From the NCBI RefSeq assembly GCF_001414055.1, contig NZ_CP013002.1, positions 3,224,001 through 3,288,000 of the forward strand: a stretch of DNA of 64,000 nt, in the 5' to 3' direction. Below are positions 7,823 to 16,841 of the stretch, piece by piece (position 1 is the stretch's first letter; every line of letters starts with the position of its first letter). The DNA comes from Caulobacter henricii (GTDB taxonomy: Bacteria; Pseudomonadota; Alphaproteobacteria; Caulobacterales; Caulobacteraceae). The translations under genes and the position numbers were made by a program. The notes under the pieces were generated by a model, which had not been told where the DNA came from, did no database searches, and was given only the letters and a program-made list of their open reading frames with translations.

Positions 7823-8202
7823 GAGCTGGCCTCCTCGGGCTCGTCGAACAGCTCGTCGGCCTCGCGGCGGGTCACAAAGCCCGGCTCGATGTCGGCATCG
7901 GGATGGTCGTCATTGACCGGTCCCGCAACGCGCCCCTCATCGCCGAGCGCCGCCCGGATTTCTGCAATGGCGCGACCCAGGGCGATCGAGGCCTGGGCCC
8001 CGGCGTCCTCGAGGGCCCGTTCGCGCTCGCGCGCAGCGTCCAGCTCGGCCTTCAGCCGCGCGGCCTCGGAGTCGGTCGGCGCAACGGCCACGTCGGCCGA
8101 CGCCCGGGAGGCGCGCACGGCCAGTCGCTGCTCGAGCTGGGCCACGGCCCGCTCCAGTCGGCGCACGGCCAGGTCGAGGGCGCTCGTTTCGCCCAGGGTC
8201 AT
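7810..8202 (-). CDS. DUF4164-like coiled-coil protein
   Basis: 130-aa soluble protein whose N-terminal half is one long amphipathic helix (LDLAVRRLERAVAQLEQRLA and a further LKAELDAARERERALED heptad stretch), ending in an acidic tail. It resembles DUF4164 proteins that precede zapA in Caulobacterales. The ATG at 8202 was preferred to an upstream in-frame start at 8307 because the extra 35 residues are not helix-like. Overlap with zapA suggests a joint role at the division ring, but that is inferred from position only. Confidence 0.72.
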   Translation of the reverse strand: MTLGETSALDLAVRRLERAVAQLEQRLAVRASRASADVAVAPTDSEAARLKAELDAARERERALEDAGAQASIALGRAIAEIRAALGDEGRVAGPVNDDHPDADIEPGFVTRREADELFDEPEEASSWPN

Positions 8203-8422
8203 CGGCGGGTTCCAATCATGCGGTGCAACATATAGATCAGCACCATCTTCGCCACCCGCTGCGGCGACATTAGGGTGATGAAATCGCCCTTGGCAGTATT
8301 CCGTCATGCGTTGTTACCGGCACCGGACTTGACTTCCCGGCGTGCGCCCGCAAAACGCGCTGCAAATTCAAGGAACGCTGGTCGCCTTTGGCTCGCGTCC
8401 GATCGTTAGGAGAAAGATCCCC

Positions 8423-9430
8423 ATGGCTCTTCGCGTCGCCATCAACGGCTTCGGCCGTATCGGCCGGCTTGTCCTGCGCTCCATCGTCGAGCACGGCCGC
8501 ACCGACATCGAAGTCGTGGCGATCAACGATCTGGGCCCGGTCGAGACCAATGCCCACCTGCTGCGCTATGACAGCGTGCACGGCCGGTTCCCGGGCGTCG
8601 TCACCTCGGGCGAGGACTGGATCGATGTCGGCACGGGCAAGATCAAGGTCACCGCGATCCGCGACCCGGCCCAGCTGCCCCACGCCGAGCTGAACGTCGA
8701 CATCGCGTTCGAGTGCACGGGCCTGTTCACCACCAAGGAAAAGGCCAGCGCCCACCTGACCGCCGGCGCCAAGCGCGTGCTGGTCAGCGCCCCCTGCGAC
8801 GGCGCCGACCAGACCATCGTCTACAAGGTCAATGACAACGTGCTGAGCGCCGCCGACCTGGTGGTTTCCAACGGCTCGTGCACCACCAACTGCCTGGCTC
8901 CGATCGCCAAGGTCATCCACGACCTGGTCGGCATCGAGCGCGGCTACATGACCACGATCCACAGCTACACCGGCGACCAGCCGACGCTGGATACGATGCA
9001 CAAGGATCTGTATCGCGGCCGGGCCGCCGCCCTCTCGATGATCCCCACCTCGACCGGCGCCGCCAAGGCCCTGGGCCTGGTGCTGCCGGCCCTGAAGGGC
9101 AAGCTGGACGGCTCGTCGATCCGCGTCCCGACCCCGAACGTCTCGTGCGTCGACCTGAAGTTCGTGCCCAGCCGCGACACCACGGTCGAAGAACTGAACA
9201 ACGCCCTGAAGGCCGCCGCCGAAGGCCCGCTGAAGGGCGTGCTGGGTGTCACCGACGAGGCTCTGGTCTCGACCGACTTCAACCACATCGCCGAAAGCTC
9301 GACCGCCGCCCTGGCCCAGACCCAGGTCATCGAAGGCAAGCTGGGCCGCGTGCTCAGCTGGTACGACAACGAATGGGGCTTCGCGACCCGCATGAGCGAC
9401 ACCGCGCTCGTGATGGCGAAGTTCCTCTAA
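8423..9430 (+). CDS. gap: Type I glyceraldehyde-3-phosphate dehydrogenase
   Basis: Oxidative phosphorylation of glyceraldehyde-3-phosphate to 1,3-bisphosphoglycerate with NAD. The 335-aa product has the Rossmann start [12 protein letters not shown], the active-site segment [12 protein letters not shown] (Cys near residue 155, with the catalytic His in the HSYTGDQ stretch) and the C-terminal [13 protein letters not shown]. The ATG at 8423 has AGGAG 10-15 nt upstream. It begins the gap-pgk-fba cluster. A strong hairpin terminator follows directly, so part of the transcription probably stops before pgk. Confidence 0.96.
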   Translation: MALRVAINGFGRIGRLVLRSIVEHGRTDIEVVAINDLGPVETNAHLLRYDSVHGRFPGVVTSGEDWIDVGTGKIKVTAIRDPAQLPHAELNVDIAFECTGLFTTKEKASAHLTAGAKRVLVSAPCDGADQTIVYKVNDNVLSAADLVVSNGSCTTNCLAPIAKVIHDLVGIERGYMTTIHSYTGDQPTLDTMHKDLYRGRAAALSMIPTSTGAAKALGLVLPALKGKLDGSSIRVPTPNVSCVDLKFVPSRDTTVEELNNALKAAAEGPLKGVLGVTDEALVSTDFNHIAESSTAALAQTQVIEGKLGRVLSWYDNEWGFATRMSDTALVMAKFL

Positions 9431-9441
9431 GACCTGCCAGA

Positions 9442-9473
9442 CCCCCGTCCCTCTCCGAGGGGCGGGGGTTTTG
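9442..9473 (+). terminator. Intrinsic terminator after gap
   Basis: A GC-rich hairpin with arms CCCCCGTCCC and GGGGCGGGGG is followed by TTTT. It lies 12 bp after the gap stop codon and before the repeat that precedes pgk. Confidence 0.8.
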
Positions 9474-9497
9474 CTTGGCTCGCTCCGGCGGGTCCGC

Positions 9498-9580
9498 CCT
9501 CGTCCTTCGACAGGCTCAGGATGAGGGCTAGTGTACTGCCTGCTCCAGGATCCTCATCCTGAGCCTGTCGAAGGACGAGG
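9498..9580. repeat. Perfect 28-bp inverted repeat between gap and pgk
   Basis: Left arm 9498-9525 and right arm 9553-9580 are exact reverse complements over 28 bp; each contains TCCTTCGACAGGCTCAGGAT. The spacer is 27 bp. This core is a dispersed repeat known from many bacterial genomes. The right arm ends 26 bp before the pgk start codon, so it would form a large hairpin in any gap-pgk read-through transcript. Confidence 0.9.
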
Positions 9581-9606
9581 ATCCCCGCACCGACGTCAGG
9601 ATTCCG

Positions 9607-10797
9607 ATGACCTTCCGCACCCTCGACACCGCCGATCTCGCCGGCAAGACCGCCCTGGTCCGCGTGGACTTCAACGTGCCCGTCGAGGGCGGCAAGATCA
9701 CGGACGACACCCGCCTGCGCTCGGCCCTGCCGACCATCCAGTACCTGACCGGCAAGGGCGCCAAGGTGGCGCTGCTGGCCCACTTCGACCGGCCCAAGGG
9801 CAAGGTGGTTCCCGAGATGAGCCTGGCCTTTGTGGCCGCGCCCCTGGCCGCCCTGCTGGGCGCGCCGGTCGCCTTCTCCGCCGACTGCATCGGCGATGAA
9901 GCCGCCAAGACCATCGCGGCCCTGCCGGCCGGCGGCGTCGCCCTGCTAGAGAACGTCCGCTTCCACGCGGGCGAAGAGAAGAATGATCCGGCCTTCGCCG
10001 CGCAGATGGCCGCTCTGGGCGACCTCTATGTCAACGACGCCTTCAGCGCCGCTCACCGCGCCCATGCTTCCACCGAAGCCCTGGCCCGCGCCCTGCCGTC
10101 TTATCCGGGCCTGGCCATGCAGCGCGAGCTGGAAGCCCTCGACTCGGCCCTGGGCAATCCGCAGAAGCCGGTGATCGGCATTGTCGGCGGCTCCAAGGTC
10201 TCGACCAAGCTTGATCTGCTCAACAATCTGGTCGCCAAGCTGGATCGCCTGGCGATCGGCGGCGGCATGGCCAACACCTTCCTCTACGCCCAGGGCCACG
10301 ATGTCGGCGGTTCGCTGTGCGAGAAGGACCTGGCCGACACGGCGCGCCAGATCATCGAAAAGGCCAAGGCCGCCGGCTGCGAACTGCTGCTGCCGGTCGA
10401 CGTGGTGGTGGCCAAGAAGGTCGCTCCCGGCGTCGACGCCGAGACCCGCGCCCTTGCCGACGTGCAGCCTGACGACCTGATCCTCGACGCCGGCCCCGAG
10501 ACCGCCAAGCGCCTGCTGGCCGCCATGGACGCCAGCAAGACCCTGATCTGGAACGGCCCGCTGGGCGTGTTCGAGGTACCGCCGTTCGACGAAGCGACCG
10601 TTGCGGCGGCGAAACATGCCGCTCAGCTGGCAAAATCGGGTAAGATCGTGGCCGTGGCCGGCGGCGGTGATACGGTGTCGGCGCTGAATCACGCCGGTGT
10701 CGTGGGCGATATGACCTTCGTCTCGACTGCCGGCGGCGCATTTCTTGAGTGGATGGAGGGCAAGGACCTGCCCGGTGTCTCGGCTTTGAACACCTAG
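9607..10797 (+). CDS. pgk: Phosphoglycerate kinase
   Basis: Transfers the acyl phosphate of 1,3-bisphosphoglycerate to ADP. The 396-aa two-domain enzyme has the substrate-binding [11 protein letters not shown] near residue 20, the hinge-region sequence GGSKVSTK (~195), and the nucleotide-binding C-terminal stretch [13 protein letters not shown] (~358). The ATG at 9607 directly follows the inverted repeat, with no convincing Shine-Dalgarno beyond AGGATT. It is second in the gap-pgk-fba cluster. Confidence 0.96.
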   Translation: MTFRTLDTADLAGKTALVRVDFNVPVEGGKITDDTRLRSALPTIQYLTGKGAKVALLAHFDRPKGKVVPEMSLAFVAAPLAALLGAPVAFSADCIGDEAAKTIAALPAGGVALLENVRFHAGEEKNDPAFAAQMAALGDLYVNDAFSAAHRAHASTEALARALPSYPGLAMQRELEALDSALGNPQKPVIGIVGGSKVSTKLDLLNNLVAKLDRLAIGGGMANTFLYAQGHDVGGSLCEKDLADTARQIIEKAKAAGCELLLPVDVVVAKKVAPGVDAETRALADVQPDDLILDAGPETAKRLLAAMDASKTLIWNGPLGVFEVPPFDEATVAAAKHAAQLAKSGKIVAVAGGGDTVSALNHAGVVGDMTFVSTAGGAFLEWMEGKDLPGVSALNT

Positions 10798-10815
10798 GCT
10801 TCCAGATTTCTATCG

Positions 10816-10842
10816 GCGCAGGCTGCCGCAAGGGGCCTGCGC
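10816..10842. other. Hairpin between pgk and fba
   Basis: GCGCAGG and CCTGCGC form a 7-bp stem around a short loop. There is no T-run, so it is more likely an mRNA stability or processing element than a terminator. Confidence 0.4.
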
Positions 10843-10939
10843 TTACGACCGGACGACCCGGGCAGAGAACGCAAAAGCGTCACGGCCCCAAAAACAAGAA
10901 ACGACCAAAAACCTTTCAAGCTTGCAGGAGAGATATCAC

Positions 10940-12031
10940 GTGGCGAGGATCACGCTTAGGCAGTTGCTGGACCATGCGGCGGAGCATGAGTACGGGCTGC
11001 CGGCCTTCAATATCAACAATATGGAACAGGGTCTGGCGATCATGGAGGCGGCCGACGCCGTCAATTCGCCGGTCATCATCCAGGCTTCGCGCGGTGCGCG
11101 GTCCTATGCCAACGACATCATGCTGGCCCGCATGATCGACGCCCTGGCCGAGATCTACCCGCATATTCCGGTGTGCATGCACCAGGACCACGGCAACGGC
11201 CCGGCGACCTGCGCCACGGCGATCCAGTACGGCTTCACCTCGGTGATGATGGACGGCTCGCTGATGGAAGACGCCAAGACCCCGGCCTCCTACGAGTACA
11301 ATGTCGAGGTCACCCGCAAGGTGGTCCAGATGGCCCACAGCTGCGGCGTCTCGGTCGAGGGCGAGCTGGGCGTGCTCGGGTCGCTGGAAAGCGGCATGGG
11401 CGAAGCCGAGGACGGCCACGGCTTCGAGGGCGTGCTGAGCCATGACGAGCTGCTGACCGATCCCGACCAGGCGGTCGACTTCGTCGGCCAGACCGGCGTC
11501 GACGCCCTGGCCATCGCCATGGGCACCAGCCACGGGGCCTACAAGTTCACGCGCAAGCCGGACGGCGACGTCCTGGCCATGAACGTGATCGAGGAAATCC
11601 ATCGCCGCCTGCCCAACACCCACCTGGTGATGCACGGCTCCAGCTCGGTTCCGCAGGACCTGCAGGACATCATCAACCAGTACGGCGGCGAGATGCCCCA
11701 GACCTGGGGCGTGCCGGTCGAAGAGATCCAGCGCGGCATCAAGCACGGTGTCCGCAAGATCAATGTCGACACCGACAACCGGATGGCCATGACCGGCGCG
11801 ATCCGCAAGATCCTGGCCGAAAAGCCCGGTGAGTTCGATCCGCGCGCCTATTTGAAGCCGGCCAAGGAAGCCATGCGCAAGGTCTGCCAGGCGCGCTTCG
11901 TCGAGTTCGGCTCGGCCGGCCACGCCGACAAGATCAAGGCGCTGTCGACCGCGACCATGGCCAGGCGTTACGCTTCGGGCGAACTGCACGCAAAGTTCGG
12001 CGCCTCGACCGGCAAGGTCGCGGCCGAATAG
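10940..12031 (+). CDS. fba: Class II fructose-bisphosphate aldolase (Calvin-cycle subtype)
   Basis: Zinc-dependent cleavage of fructose-1,6-bisphosphate to dihydroxyacetone phosphate and glyceraldehyde-3-phosphate. The 363-aa product carries CMHQDHGNG (catalytic Asp and zinc His, ~residue 80), [13 protein letters not shown] (~142), GTSHGAYKF (~195) and the glycyl HGSSSVPQ motif (~235). The GTG at 10940 is the likely start because GCAGGAG lies about 9 nt upstream; an upstream in-frame TTG would overlap that site. Third gene of the glycolytic cluster, ending at a shared terminator. Confidence 0.94.
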   Translation: MARITLRQLLDHAAEHEYGLPAFNINNMEQGLAIMEAADAVNSPVIIQASRGARSYANDIMLARMIDALAEIYPHIPVCMHQDHGNGPATCATAIQYGFTSVMMDGSLMEDAKTPASYEYNVEVTRKVVQMAHSCGVSVEGELGVLGSLESGMGEAEDGHGFEGVLSHDELLTDPDQAVDFVGQTGVDALAIAMGTSHGAYKFTRKPDGDVLAMNVIEEIHRRLPNTHLVMHGSSSVPQDLQDIINQYGGEMPQTWGVPVEEIQRGIKHGVRKINVDTDNRMAMTGAIRKILAEKPGEFDPRAYLKPAKEAMRKVCQARFVEFGSAGHADKIKALSTATMARRYASGELHAKFGASTGKVAAE

Positions 12032-12053
12032 GCTGTCGATCTCTGACAGATAA

Positions 12054-12087
12054 AGGGCCTCCCGGAGCGATCCGGGGGGCCTTTTTT
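12054..12087. terminator. Terminator after fba, between convergent genes
   Basis: Arms GGCCTCCCGGA and TCCGGGGGGCC form a stem with loop GCGA and are followed by TTTTTT. It ends 1 bp before the stop codon of the convergent nrsF paralogue. Confidence 0.88.
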
Positions 12088-12088
12088 G

Positions 12089-12769
12089 TCAGGCGGGATC
12101 GGCGAGCAGGGGATCCGTCTGCGCGCTTGTGTGGATCAGCTTGAGCCCGACCGCCCCGATCACGCCGCAAAGGGCCACGCCGAGGCTGAACCAGAGGACG
12201 ACAAACAGGTAGGTCGAGTCCTGGCAGTGTCCGCCATAGATGCTAGCCGAGACTGACCCGCAGAACAGGCCGACAAACAGTCCGGTCAGGCCGGGCCGCT
12301 CCAGCTCGACCCGCCTTAGGCCTAGCCCGGCCACCAGCAGCATGGGAGCGGCCAGGATGACGACATAGGTCAGGCAGTTTCTTGCTCCCGTCGGATCGAA
12401 GATGTGGGCCATCATCGCCCTGCCCAGACCGGGAGCCTCCAGAGCTGCTGACAGGACCATGGCCCCGAGCACCGCAACGCCCGTCAGGCAGGCAGGCCAC
12501 AGCGCCGCCCCCGGTCGGGCCGCCGCCGTCGCGGCGACAAGGGCGATGGCAGCGAGCGCCACCGTGTAAAGCGCCTTGATCCAGAAGAACGGCTGACCGA
12601 TCGCGACCCGGAAATCCGGCCGCAGCTGCAGCCAGAACAGCACCAGCAGCAGGGCCGCCAGGGCCCCGGCCGCTGCGACTTCCAGAAGGCGAAGATGAAG
12701 AGTCCCCGTCGACCATGCAGGGGTGGCCTGCAGCGACTCGACCCCGGGGATGAGGAGGTCGTCTAGCAT
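12089..12769 (-). CDS. NrsF/DUF1109 family membrane protein, second copy
   Basis: Six-helix membrane protein of the DUF1109 (NrsF) family, whose characterised member is the Caulobacter anti-sigma factor for SigF. It keeps the family pattern: LRPDFRVAIGQPFFWIKALYT, GARNCLTYVVIL and YGGHCQDSTYLFVVLW. Two cysteines align with those required for metal response in NrsF. The ATG at 12769 has GGGAGG 9 nt upstream. It is clearly divergent from the nrsF copy at 12939-13574 and sits 169 bp further on, with no SigF-type motif in the gap. Role as an extra sensor, or as a degenerate copy, is open. Confidence 0.8.
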   Translation of the reverse strand: MLDDLLIPGVESLQATPAWSTGTLHLRLLEVAAAGALAALLLVLFWLQLRPDFRVAIGQPFFWIKALYTVALAAIALVAATAAARPGAALWPACLTGVAVLGAMVLSAALEAPGLGRAMMAHIFDPTGARNCLTYVVILAAPMLLVAGLGLRRVELERPGLTGLFVGLFCGSVSASIYGGHCQDSTYLFVVLWFSLGVALCGVIGAVGLKLIHTSAQTDPLLADPA

Positions 12770-12938
12770 TACGGGCGACCCTCCCCACAAGGCGTCAAGA
12801 CCGGCTCTGAACGCCACGCCTGCGTCTTGCTCGCGGAGAGGCTGCGGCACTTGAAGAGTTGGCCCGGCGGTTGTCAACCGCTGTTCTGGGAACATCGTCC
12901 GGCCGGGAACGGCGAACCGGGCGAGGTCGCACCCCTGC

Positions 12939-13574
12939 TTACCAGCGCAGCACCCAGCGCCCGATTACCGCGCCCAGGGCGGCACAGCCCAGCACGCCCA
13001 GGCTGTACCAGAGCCCGACAAAGACAAAGGTGCTTTCTGCGCAGTGCAGGCCATAGACCGTCGCCGCGACGCCGCCGGCGAGGGCTCCGGTCGCGAAACC
13101 GGCCTCAAGGGCTCGGGTCGGGGCCAGGCCGCGCAGGACCCAGAGGCCCAGCAGGGTGGTCGGCGCGCCCAGCACCAGGATGTTCAGGGAGCAACGGGTC
13201 CAGGATCCGCCGCGCATCAGGGTCATCGGATCTTCCGCCAGCCCGGCCTGGACCAGCGCCGCCAGTCCGAAGGCGATCAGGACGATCAGGCCCAGCAGCA
13301 AGCCCCGGCGGGGCGATCCGGTCGGCCGCGCCAGGCGCTCGACCGCCAGGAACCCGGCCAGGCCCAGAGCGCCGGTATAACCCGCCTTCAGCCAGAAGAA
13401 GCTGCCATGCATGACCTGCATCAGGTCCGGACGGACCTTCAGCCAGGCCAGGACGCCAAAGAGGGCCAGAAGCGCGCCAAGGCCTGCCAGCAGGCCGAAA
13501 CGTCCCGCCGGCGGAGCGCCGGGCGGCGGTCCGGCATCGGCGGCCAGCGCGTCGATCAGGTCATCGGTCCGCAT
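12939..13574 (-). CDS. nrsF: Anti-sigma factor NrsF (DUF1109)
   Basis: Inner-membrane anti-sigma factor that holds SigF inactive until metals such as chromate or cadmium are sensed. The 211-aa product begins with the cytosolic [15 protein letters not shown] segment and has six hydrophobic helices. The two conserved cysteines occur in SWTRCSLNILVLG (~residue 129) and YGLHCAESTFVF (~178), the positions reported as essential in Caulobacter NrsF. Its start overlaps the end of sigF by 14 bp, so sigma and anti-sigma are made in a coupled way. Confidence 0.9.
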   Translation of the reverse strand: MRTDDLIDALAADAGPPPGAPPAGRFGLLAGLGALLALFGVLAWLKVRPDLMQVMHGSFFWLKAGYTGALGLAGFLAVERLARPTGSPRRGLLLGLIVLIAFGLAALVQAGLAEDPMTLMRGGSWTRCSLNILVLGAPTTLLGLWVLRGLAPTRALEAGFATGALAGGVAATVYGLHCAESTFVFVGLWYSLGVLGCAALGAVIGRWVLRW

Positions 13575-14100
13575 GGCGCATCCTTTCGGCGAGAGCCTTC
13601 AGGGCCCGATGCAGGGCGACCTTGGCCGCGCCCTCGGAAATACCCGCCCGCGCACCGGCCTCGGCCAGGCTCAGGCCGGCCAGCTTGACGTCGCTGACCA
13701 GAATACGCTGGCGGTCGGGGAGGCTGGCCAGGGCGCGATCGAGCTCCAGCCCGACACCCGGGTCATGCTCTTCAGCGGCCAGGAACTCGGTGTGGTCTTC
13801 CAGCGGCAGGGTGTGGCGGATCTTGCGACGCCGCCAGTGGTCGATCAGCTTGTAGCGCGCCACGGCATGCGCCCAGGCGGTGAACGACTGGGAGCTGTCC
13901 CAGGTCGCCCGCTTGATGTGCACCGCCAAGAGCGTCTCCTGCACCAGATCCTCCACATCACCGGGCGCACCGGACATCCGGCGCGCAAAATAGGCGCGCA
14001 GACGAACGCCCAGCAGGGCCAGACACTCGCGATAGGCCGGGGCATCGCCCTCAAGCCCGCGCAGCATCAGAGCCTTCAGTCGGGTCTCGGTGTCCGTCAC
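13561..14100 (-). CDS. sigF: ECF sigma factor SigF
   Basis: Extracytoplasmic-function sigma factor paired with NrsF. The 179-aa product has sigma region 2 ([17 protein letters not shown], then [20 protein letters not shown]) and region 4 ([35 protein letters not shown]). The frame begins with GTG at 14100. The promoter motif upstream (14112-14137) would put the transcript start only a few nucleotides before this GTG, so the mRNA is leaderless or nearly so, unless the ATG at 14067 is used. It is divergent from bufA with 184 bp between the start codons. Confidence 0.88.
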   Translation of the reverse strand: MTDTETRLKALMLRGLEGDAPAYRECLALLGVRLRAYFARRMSGAPGDVEDLVQETLLAVHIKRATWDSSQSFTAWAHAVARYKLIDHWRRRKIRHTLPLEDHTEFLAAEEHDPGVGLELDRALASLPDRQRILVSDVKLAGLSLAEAGARAGISEGAAKVALHRALKALAERMRHADR

Positions 14101-14111
14101 GCAGTCCCCTA

Positions 14112-14137
14112 TTCGCGCGCCATGGCCAAAGGGTTAC
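14112..14137 (-). promoter_or_regulatory. SigF-type promoter of sigF-nrsF
   Basis: Minus strand GTAACC (14137-14132), 16-nt spacer, CGAA (14115-14112). This matches the motif reported for Caulobacter SigF promoters and is the mirror partner of the bufA promoter, implying autoregulation. Confidence 0.8.
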
Positions 14138-14200
14138 ACGGCCCGCCCACGCATCGGAACCCATCCGTCACGGTCGGAAAAATTTTGTTCGACGAGCGAT

Positions 14201-14226
14201 GTAACCTTCGCCGGCTGCCGGCCGTA
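14201..14226 (+). promoter_or_regulatory. SigF-type promoter of the bufferin operon
   Basis: GTAACC (14201-14206), 16-nt spacer, CGTA (14223-14226), about 58 nt before the bufA start codon. The -10 differs from the sigF promoter at one base. Spacing is identical. Confidence 0.8.
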
Positions 14227-14284
14227 TTCCCCCATGACCGACCAGCAGGGACGGTCACAGACACCCTCTCAAGGAGCCAGTCCC

Positions 14285-14569
14285 ATGAACCGCACCACCG
14301 CAACCGCCGCCTTCGCCGCCGTTCTCGCCCTCTCGGCCGGCGCTGCCATGGCCGCCGACGATATGGCCGCCAAGAAGCCCGCCATGGAAAAGTGCTACGG
14401 CGTGTCCAAGGCCGCCGAAAATGACTGCAAGGCCGGCGCGGGCACCTCGTGCGCCGGCACCTCCAAGGTCGACTACCAGGGCGACGCCTGGAAGCACGTG
14501 GCCAAGGGCACCTGCACCACCATCAAGACCCCCAAGGGCATGGGCTCGCTGACGCCGAAGACGATGTAA
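14285..14569 (+). CDS. bufA: Bufferin precursor peptide (DUF2282)
   Basis: DUF2282 proteins include the bufferins, Sec-exported peptides whose cysteines are modified by a DUF692/MNIO enzyme so that they bind copper in the periplasm. The 94-aa precursor has a Sec signal peptide (residues 1-23, ending AAMA) and a core with four cysteines at 37, 48, 56 and 77 in the family sequence [14 protein letters not shown] ... [17 protein letters not shown] ... GTC. AAGGAG lies 9 nt before the ATG. It is the first gene after the SigF-type promoter. The modification state is inferred from the neighbour bufB. Confidence 0.9.
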   Translation: MNRTTATAAFAAVLALSAGAAMAADDMAAKKPAMEKCYGVSKAAENDCKAGAGTSCAGTSKVDYQGDAWKHVAKGTCTTIKTPKGMGSLTPKTM

Positions 14570-14588
14570 TTCGGCAAACCGGCTACCT

Positions 14589-14657
14589 GCCCCCTCCGCG
14601 CCGGCGCCCACCTCCCCTTTCCGGGAAGATGCAAGCGAAGCGGTCAGGAGGGGGCAG
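14589..14657. repeat. REP-like element between bufA and bufB
   Basis: TGCCCCCTCCGCG ... GCGAAGC ... CAGGAGGGGGCA: outer complementary ends enclose a degenerate palindrome (CCCCTTTCCGGG) and the GCGAAGC hairpin loop seen in other repeats of the window. It fills most of the bufA-bufB gap. Confidence 0.7.
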
Positions 14658-14685
14658 GCGATCGTCCTACCTCAAGAGACACACC

Positions 14686-15516
14686 ATGACCCCCGCCGCC
14701 GGCCTTGGCCTGAAACCCCAGCACTATGCCGAGGCCCTGGCGGCGACGGACCAGGGCCTGTGGTTCGAGGTCCATCCGGAAAACTACATGTCGGCGGGCG
14801 GACCCAGGCTCTCGGCCCTGGCGGAGATCCGCCAGAACCATCCCCTGTCGCTGCATGGCGTCGGCCTGTCCCTGGCCGCTGATGCCGATCCGGACCCTGA
14901 ACATCTGTCCGCCCTGCGGAAACTGGTCGACCGCTTTGAGCCCTTTGTGGTCTCCGAGCACCTGGCCTGGTCGAGCCACCGCGGCATCCATCAGCCGGAC
15001 CTTCTGCCCTTTCCCCGCACCCACGTCGCCCTGGCCCGCATCGCCGGCAGTATCAGCCGAATGCAGGATGCCCTCGGCCGCAGGGTGCTGATCGAAAACC
15101 CCTCGCTCTATCTGCCCCTGACGGGTCACGACCTGGACGAGACCGATTTCCTCGCGACCCTGGTCAGCCGAACCGGCTGCGGCCTGCTGGTCGACGTCAA
15201 CAATGTCTTCGTCAGCGCCAGCAACCTCGGCTACGGGGCCGAAGCCTATCTCGACGCCCTGCCCGCTGAGGCCATCGGCGAGATTCACCTCGCCGGACAT
15301 GGTCCCGACGAGGGCGGTTCGGGCCTGCTGATCGACACTCACGGCGCGCCGGTCGCCGAGGCCGTATGGACACTGTTTGAGCGCCTGATCGACCGGATCG
15401 GGCCGCGCCCCACCCTGATCGAACGCGATGACGACGTGCCCGCCTTCGCCGTGCTGATGGCCGAGCGGGCCCGGGCCCAGGTCCTGCTTGAAGCCGGAGC
15501 CTCGACCCATGTCTGA
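14686..15516 (+). CDS. bufB: MNIO (DUF692) bufferin-modifying enzyme
   Basis: DUF692 proteins are multinuclear non-heme iron oxidases with a TIM-barrel fold that rework cysteines of peptide substrates. The 276-aa product begins GLGLKPQHYAEAL and contains the expected His/Glu/Asp iron ligands: EVHPENYM (~residue 28), LHGVGLSL (~58), SEHLAWS (~92), LIENPSLYL (~134), DVNNVFVS (~174) and EIHLAGH (~205). The ATG at 14686 was chosen for its LGLKP start and weak AAGAGA site. It overlaps bufC by 8 bp, and the substrate is almost certainly the bufA product. Confidence 0.9.
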   Translation: MTPAAGLGLKPQHYAEALAATDQGLWFEVHPENYMSAGGPRLSALAEIRQNHPLSLHGVGLSLAADADPDPEHLSALRKLVDRFEPFVVSEHLAWSSHRGIHQPDLLPFPRTHVALARIAGSISRMQDALGRRVLIENPSLYLPLTGHDLDETDFLATLVSRTGCGLLVDVNNVFVSASNLGYGAEAYLDALPAEAIGEIHLAGHGPDEGGSGLLIDTHGAPVAEAVWTLFERLIDRIGPRPTLIERDDDVPAFAVLMAERARAQVLLEAGASTHV

Positions 15517-16270
15517 GCTGCAGGCTTTTCAGGACGCCTTCGTGGCAGCGCTTAACGGTTCCACCTCGGATCTGGACCCATGGCTGCAGGGCCAGGCCGC
15601 CGGCGAGCCGGGCCTTTCGGTCTATCGCAACACGATCGCGCGGGGCTGTGTCGACGCCCTGGCCGCCAATTTTTCTTCGGTCCTGGCCCTGGTCGGCGAG
15701 GACTGGTTCCGCGCCGCCGCCGCCCGGTTTGCCCGCGAGGTCCCGCCCAGCCGCGCGGCCCTGCTCGACTATGGCGAGGCCTTCCCCGCCTGGCTGGACC
15801 ACTTTCCGCCGGCCCAGGACCTGCCCTATCTGAGCGGCGTCGCCCATCTGGACCGGCTGTGGACCGAGGCCCTGTTCGCGGCTGAGGCCCCGCAACTGTC
15901 GGCAGAGGCCTTTGCGACCCTCTCGCCCGAGAGTCTGGCCGGGGCCCGTGTGGCTCTGCATCCCAGCGTTCGCTTCGCCGCCTTCGAGGCGGGTCTGCCC
16001 AGCCTGTGGCAGGCGGTCCGCGACGGCCGCGAAGATCTGGATCTGTCCGACACCGCCGAGGGCCTGCTGGTCTACCGGCGCGACGGGTCGGTGGCCTGGC
16101 GCGTCGTCGGCCCTGCCGACTGCGCGTTTCTCGCCGCGTGCCGGCGGGACCAGACCCTGGCCGTGGCCATCGGCCTGGCGGCAGAGGCTGATCCCCTGGC
16201 TGACCTACAAACCCTCTTCTCCGCCCTGATCGCCGACGGCGTCTTCAGGGACCTCAAGACCGGAATCTGA
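15509..16270 (+). CDS. bufC: DUF2063 bufferin-system partner protein
   Basis: DUF2063 proteins accompany DUF692 enzymes and are thought to present the precursor peptide to the oxidase. The 253-aa product has the N-terminal DUF2063 region ([14 protein letters not shown], then [20 protein letters not shown] near residue 50) and a less conserved C-terminal half ([19 protein letters not shown]). ATG 15509 overlaps the bufB stop (15514-15516). No signal peptide, so it acts in the cytosol with BufB. Confidence 0.87.
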   Translation: MSELQAFQDAFVAALNGSTSDLDPWLQGQAAGEPGLSVYRNTIARGCVDALAANFSSVLALVGEDWFRAAAARFAREVPPSRAALLDYGEAFPAWLDHFPPAQDLPYLSGVAHLDRLWTEALFAAEAPQLSAEAFATLSPESLAGARVALHPSVRFAAFEAGLPSLWQAVRDGREDLDLSDTAEGLLVYRRDGSVAWRVVGPADCAFLAACRRDQTLAVAIGLAAEADPLADLQTLFSALIADGVFRDLKTGI

Positions 16271-16272
16271 CC

Positions 16273-16716
16273 ATGACCCACGCCCTTCTGAAGCCTTTCG
16301 ACCAGCTGGCCCAGATCGCCGGCAAGGTCCTGCCTGACGACGTCCTGACCCTGGTCGCCCGCCTGGGCGTGGCCGGCGTGTTCTGGCTCTCGGGTCGCAC
16401 CAAGGTCGACGGCCTGCTGCACATCACCGACGGCACCTATTCCCTGTTCGCCGACGAATATGCCCTGCCCCTGATCCCGTCGGACATCGCTGCCCATCTG
16501 GCGACCTATTCGGAGCACCTGTTCTCGATCCTGCTGGTGCTGGGCCTGTTCACCAGACTGTCGGCCCTGGCCTTTCTGGGCATGACCCTGGTCATCGAGA
16601 TCTTCGTCTATCCCGATGCCTGGAGCACCCATCTGTCATGGGCGGGCCTCTTGCTGCTGATCCTCGCCAAGGGCGGCGGTCGGTTCAGCCTGGATCGCCT
16701 TTTGCGCGTTGCCTGA
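16273..16716 (+). CDS. DoxX family membrane protein of the bufferin operon
   Basis: 147-aa inner-membrane protein with about four helices ([60 protein letters not shown]), a DoxX/DoxD-type arrangement. It follows bufC by 2 bp. DoxX-type proteins are regular last members of bufABC operons, where a role in redox handling or export is suspected but not shown. No terminator with a T-run was seen after it. Confidence 0.85.
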   Translation: MTHALLKPFDQLAQIAGKVLPDDVLTLVARLGVAGVFWLSGRTKVDGLLHITDGTYSLFADEYALPLIPSDIAAHLATYSEHLFSILLVLGLFTRLSALAFLGMTLVIEIFVYPDAWSTHLSWAGLLLLILAKGGGRFSLDRLLRVA

Positions 16717-16841
16717 GGGCAGCGCTCGCTCTGCGACAATAGGCCTCAGGTTGTCTTGAGGATTGATAACTCTCGTTAAGCTTGTTTTATCTGCCTGTCG
16801 CCATCGTCGAGTAACACGGTTGGGCGAACGGGAGCGACAGT

